NCBI GenBank assembly: GCA_003246575.1
Contig: QJZZ01000003.1
Coordinates: 124,001 to 188,000 of the forward strand
DNA length: 64,000 bases
Reading direction: 5' to 3'
Source of the DNA: Candidatus Saccharimonadota bacterium
Lineage (GTDB): Bacteria; Patescibacteriota; Saccharimonadia; Saccharimonadales; Saccharimonadaceae
In this document: one piece after another, positions 44,052 to 53,292 of the stretch
Layout of the letters: the number at the start of each line of letters is the position of its first letter
How positions within the stretch are numbered: position 1 is the stretch's first letter
Translations under genes and position numbers: made by a program
Notes under the pieces: generated by a model
Database searches by the model: none
The model's input: the letters and a program-made list of their open reading frames with translations, nothing else
Told to the model about the DNA's origin: nothing

Positions 44052-45086
44052 TTATAGGCTTGATGCATCGAGTAGAAAGTGAATGATTTCGAAAATTGCA
44101 TACGCGATACCAAACACTATTGCTATCCACGAGATACCCCGCCTGAGCCGACGGCCACCAGTGGCAACTTCATTGATTGCACGATTTCCGACACGCTCAT
44201 CGGCATAGTAGTCGGTCTGATTGATCAATTTTGTACCGACCACATTTTTTATCTGTAGAAATCTTGTCCAGACATTTGGGTTGTACAAATTCGCCCAGCC
44301 ATCGCCATACACAAAAAGCATATCGTCGATAATCTCCGCGTCGTACTGCGAGGTATTGTCCATGAATAGTGCCATTAGATCCGGCGTAAAAACATAGAGA
44401 GCATCCCGCTCGTACTCTTTCGGCGCATACAGAGTGAAGTACGAGTTGAAATCTCCTTCAAGCGAAAGAACCTGATCTTTATTGAAGGTGGCCGGAAGAT
44501 TTGACATCAACTCACGACCAAATACCTTCAGATTGTTTTTTGTTCCATCCAACACCATGTTTGGCAATTTACGAGGTAGTTTGAGCATCAGAAAATGTTT
44601 GTTGATTTGTCGCCTTTCTCTACTCGTGCGACTGCCGATAAAATATGAATAGTTGCCAACAACATAACTACCGTCTGACGCACTGACCCACTGCGAAAGT
44701 GACTGCTGTTCACCCACCTGAAAAATCAATCCAGGATAGCCAGCATTACCTGGAACATTGAGATAAACAACGAGATTATTGCGCATGCCGAATTTCAGGA
44801 GACGAATACCCTGTACGACGCGCTGACGAATATAGGCACGCACAACTAGTATTGCTGCACTCGGGCATCCAATCACAAATATCGTCGCCAGTATTGGCCC
44901 TGCAGCACCGATGCTTTCGGTCATACCAATGAATACTCCCATCAGTATTATTCCGAGTAACGCGCCCCCGGTGACCATAAAAGCGAACATTGATTTGTTC
45001 GTCTGCTTCATATTCAGGTATGGGCTATCCTTGTACTCAGCAATTTCTGCTTGCGTAACCGGTTCATTAAATGCGCTAAAATCCAT
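44052..45086 (-). CDS. Membrane protein, possible partner of KwaB-like protein
   Basis: 344 residues. Two helices near the N-terminus (about 33-78), a long cytoplasmic domain with LPRKLPNMVLDGTKNNLK, and a C-terminal helix (SWIAIVFGIAYAIFEIIHF). Same plan as the protein at 49246-50313. The gene begins four bases after the helicase stop, so it may be part of folC-rnhA-pif1. No family recognised. Confidence 0.7.
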   Translation of the reverse strand: MDFSAFNEPVTQAEIAEYKDSPYLNMKQTNKSMFAFMVTGGALLGIILMGVFIGMTESIGAAGPILATIFVIGCPSAAILVVRAYIRQRVVQGIRLLKFGMRNNLVVYLNVPGNAGYPGLIFQVGEQQSLSQWVSASDGSYVVGNYSYFIGSRTSRERRQINKHFLMLKLPRKLPNMVLDGTKNNLKVFGRELMSNLPATFNKDQVLSLEGDFNSYFTLYAPKEYERDALYVFTPDLMALFMDNTSQYDAEIIDDMLFVYGDGWANLYNPNVWTRFLQIKNVVGTKLINQTDYYADERVGNRAINEVATGGRRLRRGISWIAIVFGIAYAIFEIIHFLLDASSL

Positions 45087-45090
45087 ATGC

Positions 45091-46620
45091 CTAGCTTATC
45101 ATATCTCCACCAAAGTGCTTCTCGAGACGCATTTTGATACTTCCCTCATGTCGCCCGAGCCGTTCAGACAGCTCAGCTATCGTCGCCCCCTGTAAGAATC
45201 CTTGTTTGAGGTCAGCGTCATCTTGTGTTGTCCACGGTCTGTAGGCATTCGGGTGTGTTTCACGCATTTTCTCAATCTTTTCAGCCCAGCCCGTTGAACC
45301 ACTACTAACCTTCTTTTTGACCGGGTTCAGATCACGTTTTTCGGCTTGAATTTCTAGGTGTGCGAATTTTTTGGCGTCGGCTGCACTACGCGCACGCAGT
45401 TGCTCATCGATATTCGCCGCGACTTCACTGACGCTAAGTGCCATACGGTTGATGCCGTGCAAAAACAATGTGTCGAGGCTACGCACACGACTGAGCGCGA
45501 CATACCCCATGCCCTCGACGAACGCTTTCCGTAGATCGATACGGGCAGCATCGAGCGTCATGCCTTGTGATTTGTGTACCGTTATCGCCCAAGCGAGACG
45601 TAGCGGAATCTGCGATATGGACGCACGCTTTTTGTCTCCATCGCGCAGCTCCCAGGTCTCGGGCGCCATCGTCACTTCGCGGCCATTACGAAAGACGACC
45701 ACTGGATATTCTGTCCCCGGTTCAAAGTCGACAACTTGCCCGATAGAACCATTGGCATACCGTTTCGCCTGATCATTACGAACCGCCATGACCAGCGCGC
45801 CCTCTTTGAGCTCGAGTGTTTCAGGCGCCAAGACACTGCGCGCCAAGTTATCGACATAGTTGGCCGCACCTGTATGCGTCGCTGTATACACCAGTGTGTC
45901 GCCAGGCAACTTAGCCAGCCGCTCCGCGTTGATACGATCGACATCGACGTTCATAGTGTGAAGCTCGGTCAGATTGTCGGGATCATTCGGCACCATATCG
46001 ACGCGCTCAAGCAACTTTTCGGCATGATGGCGACGCAAGTCACCTGTTCGCAAACTATTGAGAATATCGACAAGCACTTCATCATCTTGTCGATGCTGTT
46101 CGCCGAGATAGAGTACGGCTGGATCGAGTTCATGCCATGCGCGCGAACTCGTCACAAAGCTGCCTTCCCTGCCAGAGTCGCGCCGATTGATTGGTGGCAA
46201 CTGGAAAAAGTCACCACTCATGATGACCTGGATGCCGCCGAACGGTACATCTGGCTGTTTGCGCACCAGTCGGCAGACTTCGTCTACCATATCGAGACGA
46301 TAATCATGCAGCATACTGATCTCATCGATGATCAATACGTCGGTCGACTCGATGATTTCGCGTCGCCCTTTCGCGATATGTTCAACGAAACTATCCGATA
46401 TATAGTCGAGTACGCCGATACCGCTCCAGGCGTGAATTGTCGTTCCGCCAAGGTGTGTTGCAGCCAGTCCTGTCGTTGCCGTCACCGAAACATGCTTGCC
46501 GTCATGTTTGGCGAGCTTGATGAATTGGTTCAACACATAGGTCTTGCCCGACCCAGCCGGACCAGTAATCAGTGCGCTTTCGCCGCTCAACAATATTTCT
46601 AATGCGAGTTTCTGGTTCAC
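45091..46620 (-). CDS. Pif1-family DNA helicase
   Basis: 509 residues. Walker A ITGPAGSGKTYVLN, SVTATTGLAATHLGG, LIIDEISML, IMSGDFFQLPP and late LAWAITVHKSQGMTLD with YVALSRVRSL are the superfamily 1B helicase motifs. The last 60 residues add an HTH-like module (TIAELSERLGRHEGSIKMRL). It overlaps rnhA, which suggests joint handling of RNA-DNA or G-quadruplex structures. Confidence 0.9.
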   Translation of the reverse strand: MNQKLALEILLSGESALITGPAGSGKTYVLNQFIKLAKHDGKHVSVTATTGLAATHLGGTTIHAWSGIGVLDYISDSFVEHIAKGRREIIESTDVLIIDEISMLHDYRLDMVDEVCRLVRKQPDVPFGGIQVIMSGDFFQLPPINRRDSGREGSFVTSSRAWHELDPAVLYLGEQHRQDDEVLVDILNSLRTGDLRRHHAEKLLERVDMVPNDPDNLTELHTMNVDVDRINAERLAKLPGDTLVYTATHTGAANYVDNLARSVLAPETLELKEGALVMAVRNDQAKRYANGSIGQVVDFEPGTEYPVVVFRNGREVTMAPETWELRDGDKKRASISQIPLRLAWAITVHKSQGMTLDAARIDLRKAFVEGMGYVALSRVRSLDTLFLHGINRMALSVSEVAANIDEQLRARSAADAKKFAHLEIQAEKRDLNPVKKKVSSGSTGWAEKIEKMRETHPNAYRPWTTQDDADLKQGFLQGATIAELSERLGRHEGSIKMRLEKHFGGDMIS

Positions 46621-47036
46621 AAGCGCTCGCCTTCACGAGCCTTGTTAGCCCACTGATCGGCGAGCTCGTTATTTTCGTCACCATTGTGGCCGCGCACCCA
46701 GATAAGTTCAGGACGAACCTCTAGATACAGACCGTACGCTTCCTGGACGAGATCAAGGTTTTTGATTTCTCCACCTTTTTTCTTCCAACCTTTTGCGTTC
46801 CAGCCCGGTGCCCATTTCGTCAGGACATTGATCCAAAATTCGCTATCGGTATAGATCTGACTTTCGAACTCTCGCGACAGCTTCATGGCAGCGATCAGTG
46901 CGCGACCTTCCATGCGAATATTGGTGGTGTCGCCGTCTTCAGAGCCAAGTGCTACAGGTGCGCCATTTTCGATAACCGCATAGCCACCTGGGCCTGGGTT
47001 CGGACTTGCGCTTCCATCGGTGTGAAAAATTCTCAT
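46617..47036 (-). CDS. rnhA: Ribonuclease HI
   Basis: 139 residues. Catalytic acids visible: FHTDGSASPNPGPGG, IRMEGRALIAA, QIYTDSEFWI and ENNELADQWA, plus WVRGHNGD. It removes RNA from RNA-DNA hybrids. TATAGT (47048-47043) ends six bases before ATG 47036, inside the end of folC, so it has its own leaderless promoter. Confidence 0.95.
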   Translation of the reverse strand: MRIFHTDGSASPNPGPGGYAVIENGAPVALGSEDGDTTNIRMEGRALIAAMKLSREFESQIYTDSEFWINVLTKWAPGWNAKGWKKKGGEIKNLDLVQEAYGLYLEVRPELIWVRGHNGDENNELADQWANKAREGERL

Positions 47037-48283
47037 GCTTCTACTATACCCTGTTTTTGGTCGAGGAGCCATGCGCGCGCCTCGGCAACGGCGTATAACG
47101 AACCAGTCACGAGGACCATCGCGTCAGCTCGATCGAGTGCAAGCTGGAGCGCATCACTGAGTACCGGGATCGTCGTCACGTCATCACCAGCGAAGAGTGC
47201 CGCCAACTCATCGACGGGCGTCGAAGCAATCGGCATGTCTTGTCCCTGCTGGTATGCGGTTGCTGTGATATGCTCGGCATGATCACGAATCAAAGTTGCT
47301 ACATCACTAATGTCCTTGTCGTGCTTGAGCGCGAGGGCAATAGGCCATTTTTTGCCTGGATACAGCCTATCGAGCGTCGCAAAAAGTGTTCGCATTTTTT
47401 GTTCATTGTGTGCACCGTCGAGCACAAAAGTAGTATCACCTACCCTGATCTTCTCGAGGCGACCTGGTACCTGCGTGTGTCGCACCCGCTCTAGCTGCGC
47501 CTCATCGAGCAGACCCAGGCCATCGCGCTCGACGAGTACCGCATACGCGTGCCGTGCGAGCCCAAAATTGCGCTCGTAGTACGTTCCATCGCTACTTTGG
47601 TACGTATGAAGGACCGCCTTGAAGTGCTCAGCCACATCACGCACCGGACTCATCACCTCGCCCGATTGCTCATACATACAAACATGATTGCCGTTCGCGA
47701 TAATTCCCGCTTTCTGCTCGGAGATCAGTGCGAGTGTATTGCCAAGAATGTGCGTATGATCGAATCCAATGTCAGTGATGATACAGAGCTTATCTTCGCG
47801 TCGGCAGACGTTGCTCGTATCGTACATACCCCCCAGTCCCGTCTCGACGACCGCATAGTCGACGCCTACCTTATCAAATACCCATAAGGCAAAAATCATC
47901 ATAAGTTCGAAGTATGATGGCCGCTTCGACATCCCCTGTTCGACGAGTTCGCTATATTCACGAAACAGCCCGATGAACGTTTCATCGTCGAGTACCTCAC
48001 CATCGATCTGTACGCGCTCTTTGATACTCGAAATATGAGGAGAGACCGTGAGACCGACCTTCTTGCCTGATTCGCGCAGAAGTGCCGCCATCATATATGA
48101 GGTCGACGTCTTGCCGCTCGTGCCAGCGACGTGCACTACCTTCAGCCGCTCCTGAGGATTTCCGACGCAGCGCGCCAGTTCAAATGTATCTTCGAGCGCA
48201 TAATTCGTTCCCAGTTTTGGCGGGCCACTCAAACTATAGTAGTCTCTGAGATATTCGTTCACATCGGCCAGCGTCTTCAACAT
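47033..48283 (-). CDS. folC: Folylpolyglutamate synthase/Mur-ligase-type enzyme
   Basis: 416 residues from ATG 48283. ATP site VAGTSGKTSTSYM, then VETGLGGMYDTSNV, ITDIGFDHTHILG and FVLDGAHNEQKM are FolC signatures. It adds glutamates to folate. TACACT (48295-48290) ends six bases before the chosen ATG, so the 13-residue extension is rejected. Confidence 0.92.
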   Translation of the reverse strand: MLKTLADVNEYLRDYYSLSGPPKLGTNYALEDTFELARCVGNPQERLKVVHVAGTSGKTSTSYMMAALLRESGKKVGLTVSPHISSIKERVQIDGEVLDDETFIGLFREYSELVEQGMSKRPSYFELMMIFALWVFDKVGVDYAVVETGLGGMYDTSNVCRREDKLCIITDIGFDHTHILGNTLALISEQKAGIIANGNHVCMYEQSGEVMSPVRDVAEHFKAVLHTYQSSDGTYYERNFGLARHAYAVLVERDGLGLLDEAQLERVRHTQVPGRLEKIRVGDTTFVLDGAHNEQKMRTLFATLDRLYPGKKWPIALALKHDKDISDVATLIRDHAEHITATAYQQGQDMPIASTPVDELAALFAGDDVTTIPVLSDALQLALDRADAMVLVTGSLYAVAEARAWLLDQKQGIVEA

Positions 48284-48339
48284 CACATCAGTGTAGCAGT
48301 TTTTGTATAATTCATCTAGCACTTTACCTCTGTTGGATA

Positions 48340-48368
48340 TTGACTTTTTGCAATTTTTGAGTTAAAAT
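48340..48368 (+). promoter_or_regulatory. Promoter of the 48394 gene
   Basis: TTGACT-N17-TAAAAT, leaving a leader of about 18-20 bases without an obvious Shine-Dalgarno. Confidence 0.8.
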
Positions 48369-48393
48369 ATATTAATACACCATTCATACAAAT

Positions 48394-48825
48394 ATGACCG
48401 ATTCATTTGACGACATACTGCATCCACCGGATCACAACAAACAGCCTACAAAATCAACTGCGAGCGTGGCTGCAGCTATCGCGCGTCTGTCAACGCTAGA
48501 TTCGATGTTTCAACGCGGCAACTACAATATGACTCAGTATGCACTGACGCAGGACGCCGTGAACACTATTGAGCTTCCGCCTTATGACCAGTTCTACCAT
48601 GAAGTCATCAGGGGCACAGATACAATTGCCGATCCGCACAACTCTGGATACAACCTTCTCGCTCCTAGTACTGCCGCCTCTCGAGCAACGATATACGACC
48701 GCTATTCGGGCATTGAAAAATCCGTTGAAACAACAGAAGAAATCAGTGCGACTCGCTTCATGACAAGCCATCAAAAGCAACTGAATTCAGCGCTTACAGA
48801 CAAAACAGCACACGACGGCGTCTAG
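48394..48825 (+). CDS. Hypothetical protein
   Basis: 143 residues, hydrophilic, no membrane helix or known motif. A helical stretch (ASVAAAIARLSTLDSMFQRG) precedes a mixed region. It has a good promoter and ends in a CTAG overlap with the convergent FKBP gene, which supports a real gene. Confidence 0.6.
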   Translation: MTDSFDDILHPPDHNKQPTKSTASVAAAIARLSTLDSMFQRGNYNMTQYALTQDAVNTIELPPYDQFYHEVIRGTDTIADPHNSGYNLLAPSTAASRATIYDRYSGIEKSVETTEEISATRFMTSHQKQLNSALTDKTAHDGV

Positions 48826-49205
48826 CTGTTTCGTGGAATAGCCACGAGATCAATATCGAACACGAGATCGCTACCAGCCGGAATGTTCGGTGCAGGACTG
48901 CGGTCGCCATATGCCATGGCAGCCGGAATGACGAGACGACGCGTGCCGCCGATTTTCATACCAGGAACACCCTGCGTCCAGCCAGCGATAACCTGATCGA
49001 GGCCGAATGTGATTGCTTTACCGAAGTCGAAGCTACTCTGAAAAATAATACCGTTCTTGACGAGCGCGCCCGTGTAGTGCGCCGTGATAGTTGCACCTGC
49101 TCGCACTTCTTCACCGGTGCCGACTTCGACATCAGAGATTTCAAGCTCGGCAACTGCGTCGGTGCGTGACTCAAAGTTTGGCAGTTTCGTTCCTTCGTAT
49201 TTCAT
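48822..49205 (-). CDS. FKBP-type peptidyl-prolyl isomerase
   Basis: 127 residues, no signal peptide. FKBP core: GATITAHYTGALVKNG, FQSSFDFGKAITFGLDQVI, GWTQGVPGMKIGGTRRL, IPAAMAYGDRS and GSDLVFDIDLV. Cytoplasmic folding helper. AGGAGG precedes the ATG. Confidence 0.93.
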   Translation of the reverse strand: MKYEGTKLPNFESRTDAVAELEISDVEVGTGEEVRAGATITAHYTGALVKNGIIFQSSFDFGKAITFGLDQVIAGWTQGVPGMKIGGTRRLVIPAAMAYGDRSPAPNIPAGSDLVFDIDLVAIPRNS

Positions 49206-49245
49206 ATATCCTCCTAGATTTCCTTCTATGATACCGTGTTTTCGG

Positions 49246-50313
49246 CTACAGGGATATCATCCGTAGGATAATCGACCCCGTCAGATAGGTCACGAGTGCG
49301 CCAAATGCCGCCACGAGCAAGATAACGAGCGTGATGATCACCGTGATGCGCTGCGAGTACAATACACCCTTCAACTTCGAGCGTGCACGCACTGACAAGC
49401 GAGCAGATGGCGAAACAATCACTGGCTCATGCTCCGAGCGACGATAGCCCGCTGCGTCAATGAGAAGTGCTGGTACGATTTCATTCACCATTCGTTCGAT
49501 GAGTGCGATGCGTTCTTCGCTCAAGATGAAACGTTCGCGTACATAAAAGTAAACGTACTGCCCTTTTATCTCAACATCGAATTGTCCGCCGAGTTTTTGG
49601 ATCTGCTGGATGGTCTCTGTCGACAATATGCGATTGACATCAACGCCGCCGTCATTCGGCGTGTACGCCACGAGATGCGGATTGCCCGTGACTCGTACAG
49701 CCAGCGTATCCGCCGCTTCGTACAGGGGTTCGAAGGTACGTATGCGGTCGTCGGTCAGTACGATATTCGGCACCACCGTTCCGAGATCGACCGCGACATA
49801 CCACATCGATGGCAAGTCGCGCTGCGCGTTGATGACGTCGCTATAGGTATAGTCATAGCACCCCACTTCCACTAACCGCTCATTCACGTTACGACTCAAA
49901 CTAAAGGTCGCCTTCGTATAGCCCCCGACGCGAAACAGTGTGCCGATACGATAATTCGTCACAAGACCAAGGTCATTTTCGGTGAAAGCCATCTCATTGT
50001 TTTCGGCAAATGTTCGCGCCTGGTAGCGCTCTAGCGCGAGTCGTCGACGAATCGGAATACGCGCGATGCGGACAATAGCGATATAAAACGCCAGCTCAAA
50101 CGCCACCGTCATCGGAATCACGATGAAAAGCAGCAATACATCGCTCGACTGTCGGATCAAATAGAGCGAGAATACCGCACCGAGAAGCATCAGCAGCACG
50201 AACAGCCACGCCTCCCCTGCTGGACCGAGAATCGAATGACGCGTCGTGATATGTTCTTTGGCGGTGTCGTATTTCATCGGTGCTGTCAGAGCAGCGCGGT
50301 CAAAGGTAATCAT
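49246..50313 (-). CDS. Membrane protein, same plan as 44052-45086
   Basis: 355 residues from ATG 50313; TACAAT (50325-50320) ends six bases before it, so the ATG at 50319 is rejected. Two N-terminal helices (about 32-80), a long cytoplasmic domain with VVPNIVLTDDRIRTFEPLYE, and a C-terminal helix (ITVIITLVILLVAAFG). It shares topology and the PN(M/I)VL motif with the protein beside the KwaB-like gene. Function unknown. Confidence 0.75.
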   Translation of the reverse strand: MITFDRAALTAPMKYDTAKEHITTRHSILGPAGEAWLFVLLMLLGAVFSLYLIRQSSDVLLLFIVIPMTVAFELAFYIAIVRIARIPIRRRLALERYQARTFAENNEMAFTENDLGLVTNYRIGTLFRVGGYTKATFSLSRNVNERLVEVGCYDYTYSDVINAQRDLPSMWYVAVDLGTVVPNIVLTDDRIRTFEPLYEAADTLAVRVTGNPHLVAYTPNDGGVDVNRILSTETIQQIQKLGGQFDVEIKGQYVYFYVRERFILSEERIALIERMVNEIVPALLIDAAGYRRSEHEPVIVSPSARLSVRARSKLKGVLYSQRITVIITLVILLVAAFGALVTYLTGSIILRMISL

Positions 50314-50341
50314 AGCCATATTGTAGCATCTCTAGAGCGCC

Positions 50342-51661
50342 CTAGCGCTCGTGACCACCGAGTCGCGTCACCATTGGCGTGTCACCACGTTTGACAGCCC
50401 GCTCGATGTGTTTGTGGTGATGACGAGTATGAAGGACGTGACGGAATGCGTAAAAAACGAGTCCGACAGCAATCGCAGCGAGCCCCCAGACGATGTAGCG
50501 CGGCGCAATCATGAAGAGCTGTAGACCGACGGTGATGAATGCGAGCGATGCGATCACGATCCATTTCGCATCTCGTGTCTTGGCGGCAAGTTTGAGCGCA
50601 GCCAGGTCGATAACCGCCAGTCCGATGATAGCCGTCACATTGGCAATATCGATCACCGCGCCGACGTTGCTCCAAATGAGCAGCGCGATGGTGATTGCCG
50701 CAACACCGACGAGACTGATGACCGGATGACCGCGGAATTGCCGCGCCAGAAAGGTCGGCACGTACTTGCGCGCTGCTAGGCGAATCATCAATTCACTCGA
50801 ACCGAGGAGACTCGCATTTGCCGCCGACAAGGTCGCGACGAGCGCACCGAGCACCACGAGTGTGCCGCCCGCTGGCCCCATCAGAACTTGTGCAGCTGCC
50901 CCGACGCTGGCTTCGTCGTAACTCGACAGCCCCGCCGCAAGCATGGCGACACAGACGCCAACATAGACGACAGTCACGACCAACATACTCAGCAAGGTAG
51001 CGCGCGGGACGTTCTTTTTGGGATTGTCGACCGCCGCCGAGATGCTGGTGATCGTACTGAACCCAAGAAACGCGATGAATAGCGTCGCACTGGCACTGAC
51101 CGTCACATCTGCACCTTGGCTGAAGAACGGCATGAAATCACTTGGCTGGATTGCTGTGATACCAAACGCAATGAAGAGCACCAGGACGAGCAGCTTGATC
51201 GCAACCAAGACGTTTTCGACATGTCCAACGACACGCGTCGAGATGGCATTGATGACCAGCAGCGCCACGAGTGCAACGATGGCCAGCATGACGACGTTGA
51301 GTTGCGGCGCGATAAACTCTTGCACATACAGACCGAACGAATGCAGCACGAACGCCACACCAACCGCCGAGCTGATATAAAAACTCCATGACACGATCAG
51401 CGTCATGACTGGCGAGAAGATATCCCCTACTGCATCATAGCCACTTTTGCCGCGACCGGCCGACTGCACGACACGGACGAGGCTGAGTGCCGATAGGAGC
51501 ACCGTGATTCCCGCGATGATAAACGACAGCACCGCACTTGGCCCCGCCTCAGCAACTGCGCGTCCGCTCAGTACGAAAACACCCGCCCCGATCATCGCCC
51601 CGATGGCGAAGCCCGCAGCCGAAAGTACCCCGATTTTTTTCTTTTTGTGTCTGAAGAACAT
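50342..51661 (-). CDS. APC-superfamily amino acid permease
   Basis: 439 residues, about 12 membrane helices. Helix 1 reads AAGFAIGAMIGAGVFVLSG, the substrate-binding APC signature; FIAFLGFSTITSISAAVDNPKKNVPRA is cut across helix 6. A His-rich tail (HTRHHHKH) follows. TATACT (51675-51670) ends eight bases before the ATG. Confidence 0.9.
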   Translation of the reverse strand: MFFRHKKKKIGVLSAAGFAIGAMIGAGVFVLSGRAVAEAGPSAVLSFIIAGITVLLSALSLVRVVQSAGRGKSGYDAVGDIFSPVMTLIVSWSFYISSAVGVAFVLHSFGLYVQEFIAPQLNVVMLAIVALVALLVINAISTRVVGHVENVLVAIKLLVLVLFIAFGITAIQPSDFMPFFSQGADVTVSASATLFIAFLGFSTITSISAAVDNPKKNVPRATLLSMLVVTVVYVGVCVAMLAAGLSSYDEASVGAAAQVLMGPAGGTLVVLGALVATLSAANASLLGSSELMIRLAARKYVPTFLARQFRGHPVISLVGVAAITIALLIWSNVGAVIDIANVTAIIGLAVIDLAALKLAAKTRDAKWIVIASLAFITVGLQLFMIAPRYIVWGLAAIAVGLVFYAFRHVLHTRHHHKHIERAVKRGDTPMVTRLGGHER

Positions 51662-51682
51662 TTGGTTTTAGTATACTACAGC

Positions 51683-52264
51683 TCATTGAGCTTCGACATA
51701 CCCTAAGAGTGTCGATACGTCCTGAACAAACGATCCCATGACAATACCGCCAATCGCCTCACCCCTTCTTGCATCAAGTACATGACAATCATCCGTTGCA
51801 AGCGTCTCACTCGCATAGATCTGATTCATCATTTCTTCTAGAGCACCGTTTTGCAACTCCAGCACATGAGGCTGTAGGTCTGGATACAGTTCGGTGATGA
51901 CACTGACTCGTTCTTTGTCCATCGCCTGTGCGACATGAGCAATTTCTATCGCAGCTTCTTCATCGGAGACGTGTCGTTCACGTAGCCTTCGTGGCATAAA
52001 CCAAATCGCCTCTTGCAGCCCTGATACGTTCATTGCAAACGCAGCCCCTATGGAATCTTCACATCGTAACATTTCAGCAAGCCGTTCTTTTAGAGCAGCA
52101 GATCGAAGGTCATCGTGACATTTTTTTGCTGCATCTCGAAAATCTACGAGAACATCGAGATGTGGCCTATCAAGCAATGCAGCAAAACTGACCAAATCAT
52201 CTAAAGTAAATTCAAGCGGCTCAAATCGACTATCTTCACTGGGTTCGGGAATTTCCGCTGACAC
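51683..52264 (-). CDS. Hypothetical acidic helical protein
   Basis: 193 residues from GTG 52264 with AGAGGCGAG upstream. No membrane helix and no recognised domain; acidic and mostly helical, with RPHLDVLVDFRDAAKKCHDD. Confidence 0.6.
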   Translation of the reverse strand: MSAEIPEPSEDSRFEPLEFTLDDLVSFAALLDRPHLDVLVDFRDAAKKCHDDLRSAALKERLAEMLRCEDSIGAAFAMNVSGLQEAIWFMPRRLRERHVSDEEAAIEIAHVAQAMDKERVSVITELYPDLQPHVLELQNGALEEMMNQIYASETLATDDCHVLDARRGEAIGGIVMGSFVQDVSTLLGYVEAQ

Positions 52265-52341
52265 ATCTCGCCTCTCTGCCCACCAGATTGAATCAATTGT
52301 ATTTCAGACTATTGTACTACGCTTGCGATGAAACTGCGCGA

Positions 52342-52644
52342 CTATTCGCTGATCTCTATGCCGCTCCAAAATGCCACATAGTTGGCGAAGTCTTTACCCA
52401 CACGCTCGATCGAGCCGTCTTTTGGCTGCGGGTAGTACCACGCGCCGAACGAATTGGTTTCGCCGTCCACCACTACATCGTAGTAGCTAGCTTCGCCCTT
52501 CCAAAAACACGTCGTGTGATGATCGCTTGGCGCATAGAACTCTTCTTTTTTCGCACTCGGAGGAAAATACCAATTCCCCTCGATGCGAATCAGGTCGTCT
52601 TTCGGTGCTTCGGCAATGACTTGCCCATTCCAGATTGCTTTCAT
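52342..52644 (-). CDS. DUF427 family protein
   Basis: 100 residues, almost the whole DUF427 domain: MKAIWNGQVIAEA, GNWYFPP, TTCFWKGEASYYDV, then AWYYPQP and DYVAFW-like end (NYVAFWSGIEI). Small beta-tent fold proteins of unknown role. Confidence 0.88.
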   Translation of the reverse strand: MKAIWNGQVIAEAPKDDLIRIEGNWYFPPSAKKEEFYAPSDHHTTCFWKGEASYYDVVVDGETNSFGAWYYPQPKDGSIERVGKDFANYVAFWSGIEISE

Positions 52645-52710
52645 ACTTTCAGTAGCTCCTTTAGTGTTTCAAATTCACGATACGCCTATACTTACTTCGC
52701 GCAATAAAGA

Positions 52711-53292
52711 CTACTTTGGCTTGTTCGCCTGAGCCTGCTTTATGACAATTTCACCACTCTTGTCCTCCACAGCTTCAACTTCAGCCCCTCCATTGTTCGC
52801 GCTAACTTGCGTAATATTCGAAGGTGGAAGACCACGATATATATCATCAATCGCCGAAACTAGCTCCTCACAATCATCTGCAAGTTGACGAATTGATTCA
52901 TCTATCGCTTGCAACTCGCTAGCCGGCGTTCTCAGTATATTGTGCATAATCTTATTACGATTTTTTGCTATCCTCTCCAGGAGAGGAATTATGACTTCCT
53001 TACTAGGAAAACCGAATTTTTTAAGCTGTTTTGCAATCTGACCAATAGTTTCCTTTTCAGCTAAGTTGCGCGAGTCCAAGTAAACAGAGCCATTCCAGAA
53101 AGTTTTACTTCCGGTAAATATGATCTGCCGAAGACTTTCTATGAGATGATATGCTAAGTATTCTGCCATATTCGCATACAACATCGCAGATGCTAGCTCC
53201 TTTTCGATTTCGTTAGATGTTCGAAATTCTCTAGCAAGATTTAAGAATTTTACTTTAACTTCTATTTCTTCGTGAAAAAAGGGCGTTTTCAC
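52711..53292 (-). CDS. HEPN-like protein coupled to glycyl-tRNA synthetase
   Basis: 193 residues, mostly helical. LLERIAKNRNKIMHNILRT has the R-x4-H motif of HEPN ribonucleases, placed in a late helix as expected. Two N-terminal helices (SAMLYANMAEYLAYHLIES) fit the fold. The ATG overlaps the synthetase stop (ATGA), so it is co-translated. Sequence is AT-richer than neighbours, suggesting acquisition. A tRNA-cutting or RNA-binding role is inference; without a partner toxin or antitoxin it may be inactive. Confidence 0.5.
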   Translation of the reverse strand: MKTPFFHEEIEVKVKFLNLAREFRTSNEIEKELASAMLYANMAEYLAYHLIESLRQIIFTGSKTFWNGSVYLDSRNLAEKETIGQIAKQLKKFGFPSKEVIIPLLERIAKNRNKIMHNILRTPASELQAIDESIRQLADDCEELVSAIDDIYRGLPPSNITQVSANNGGAEVEAVEDKSGEIVIKQAQANKPK

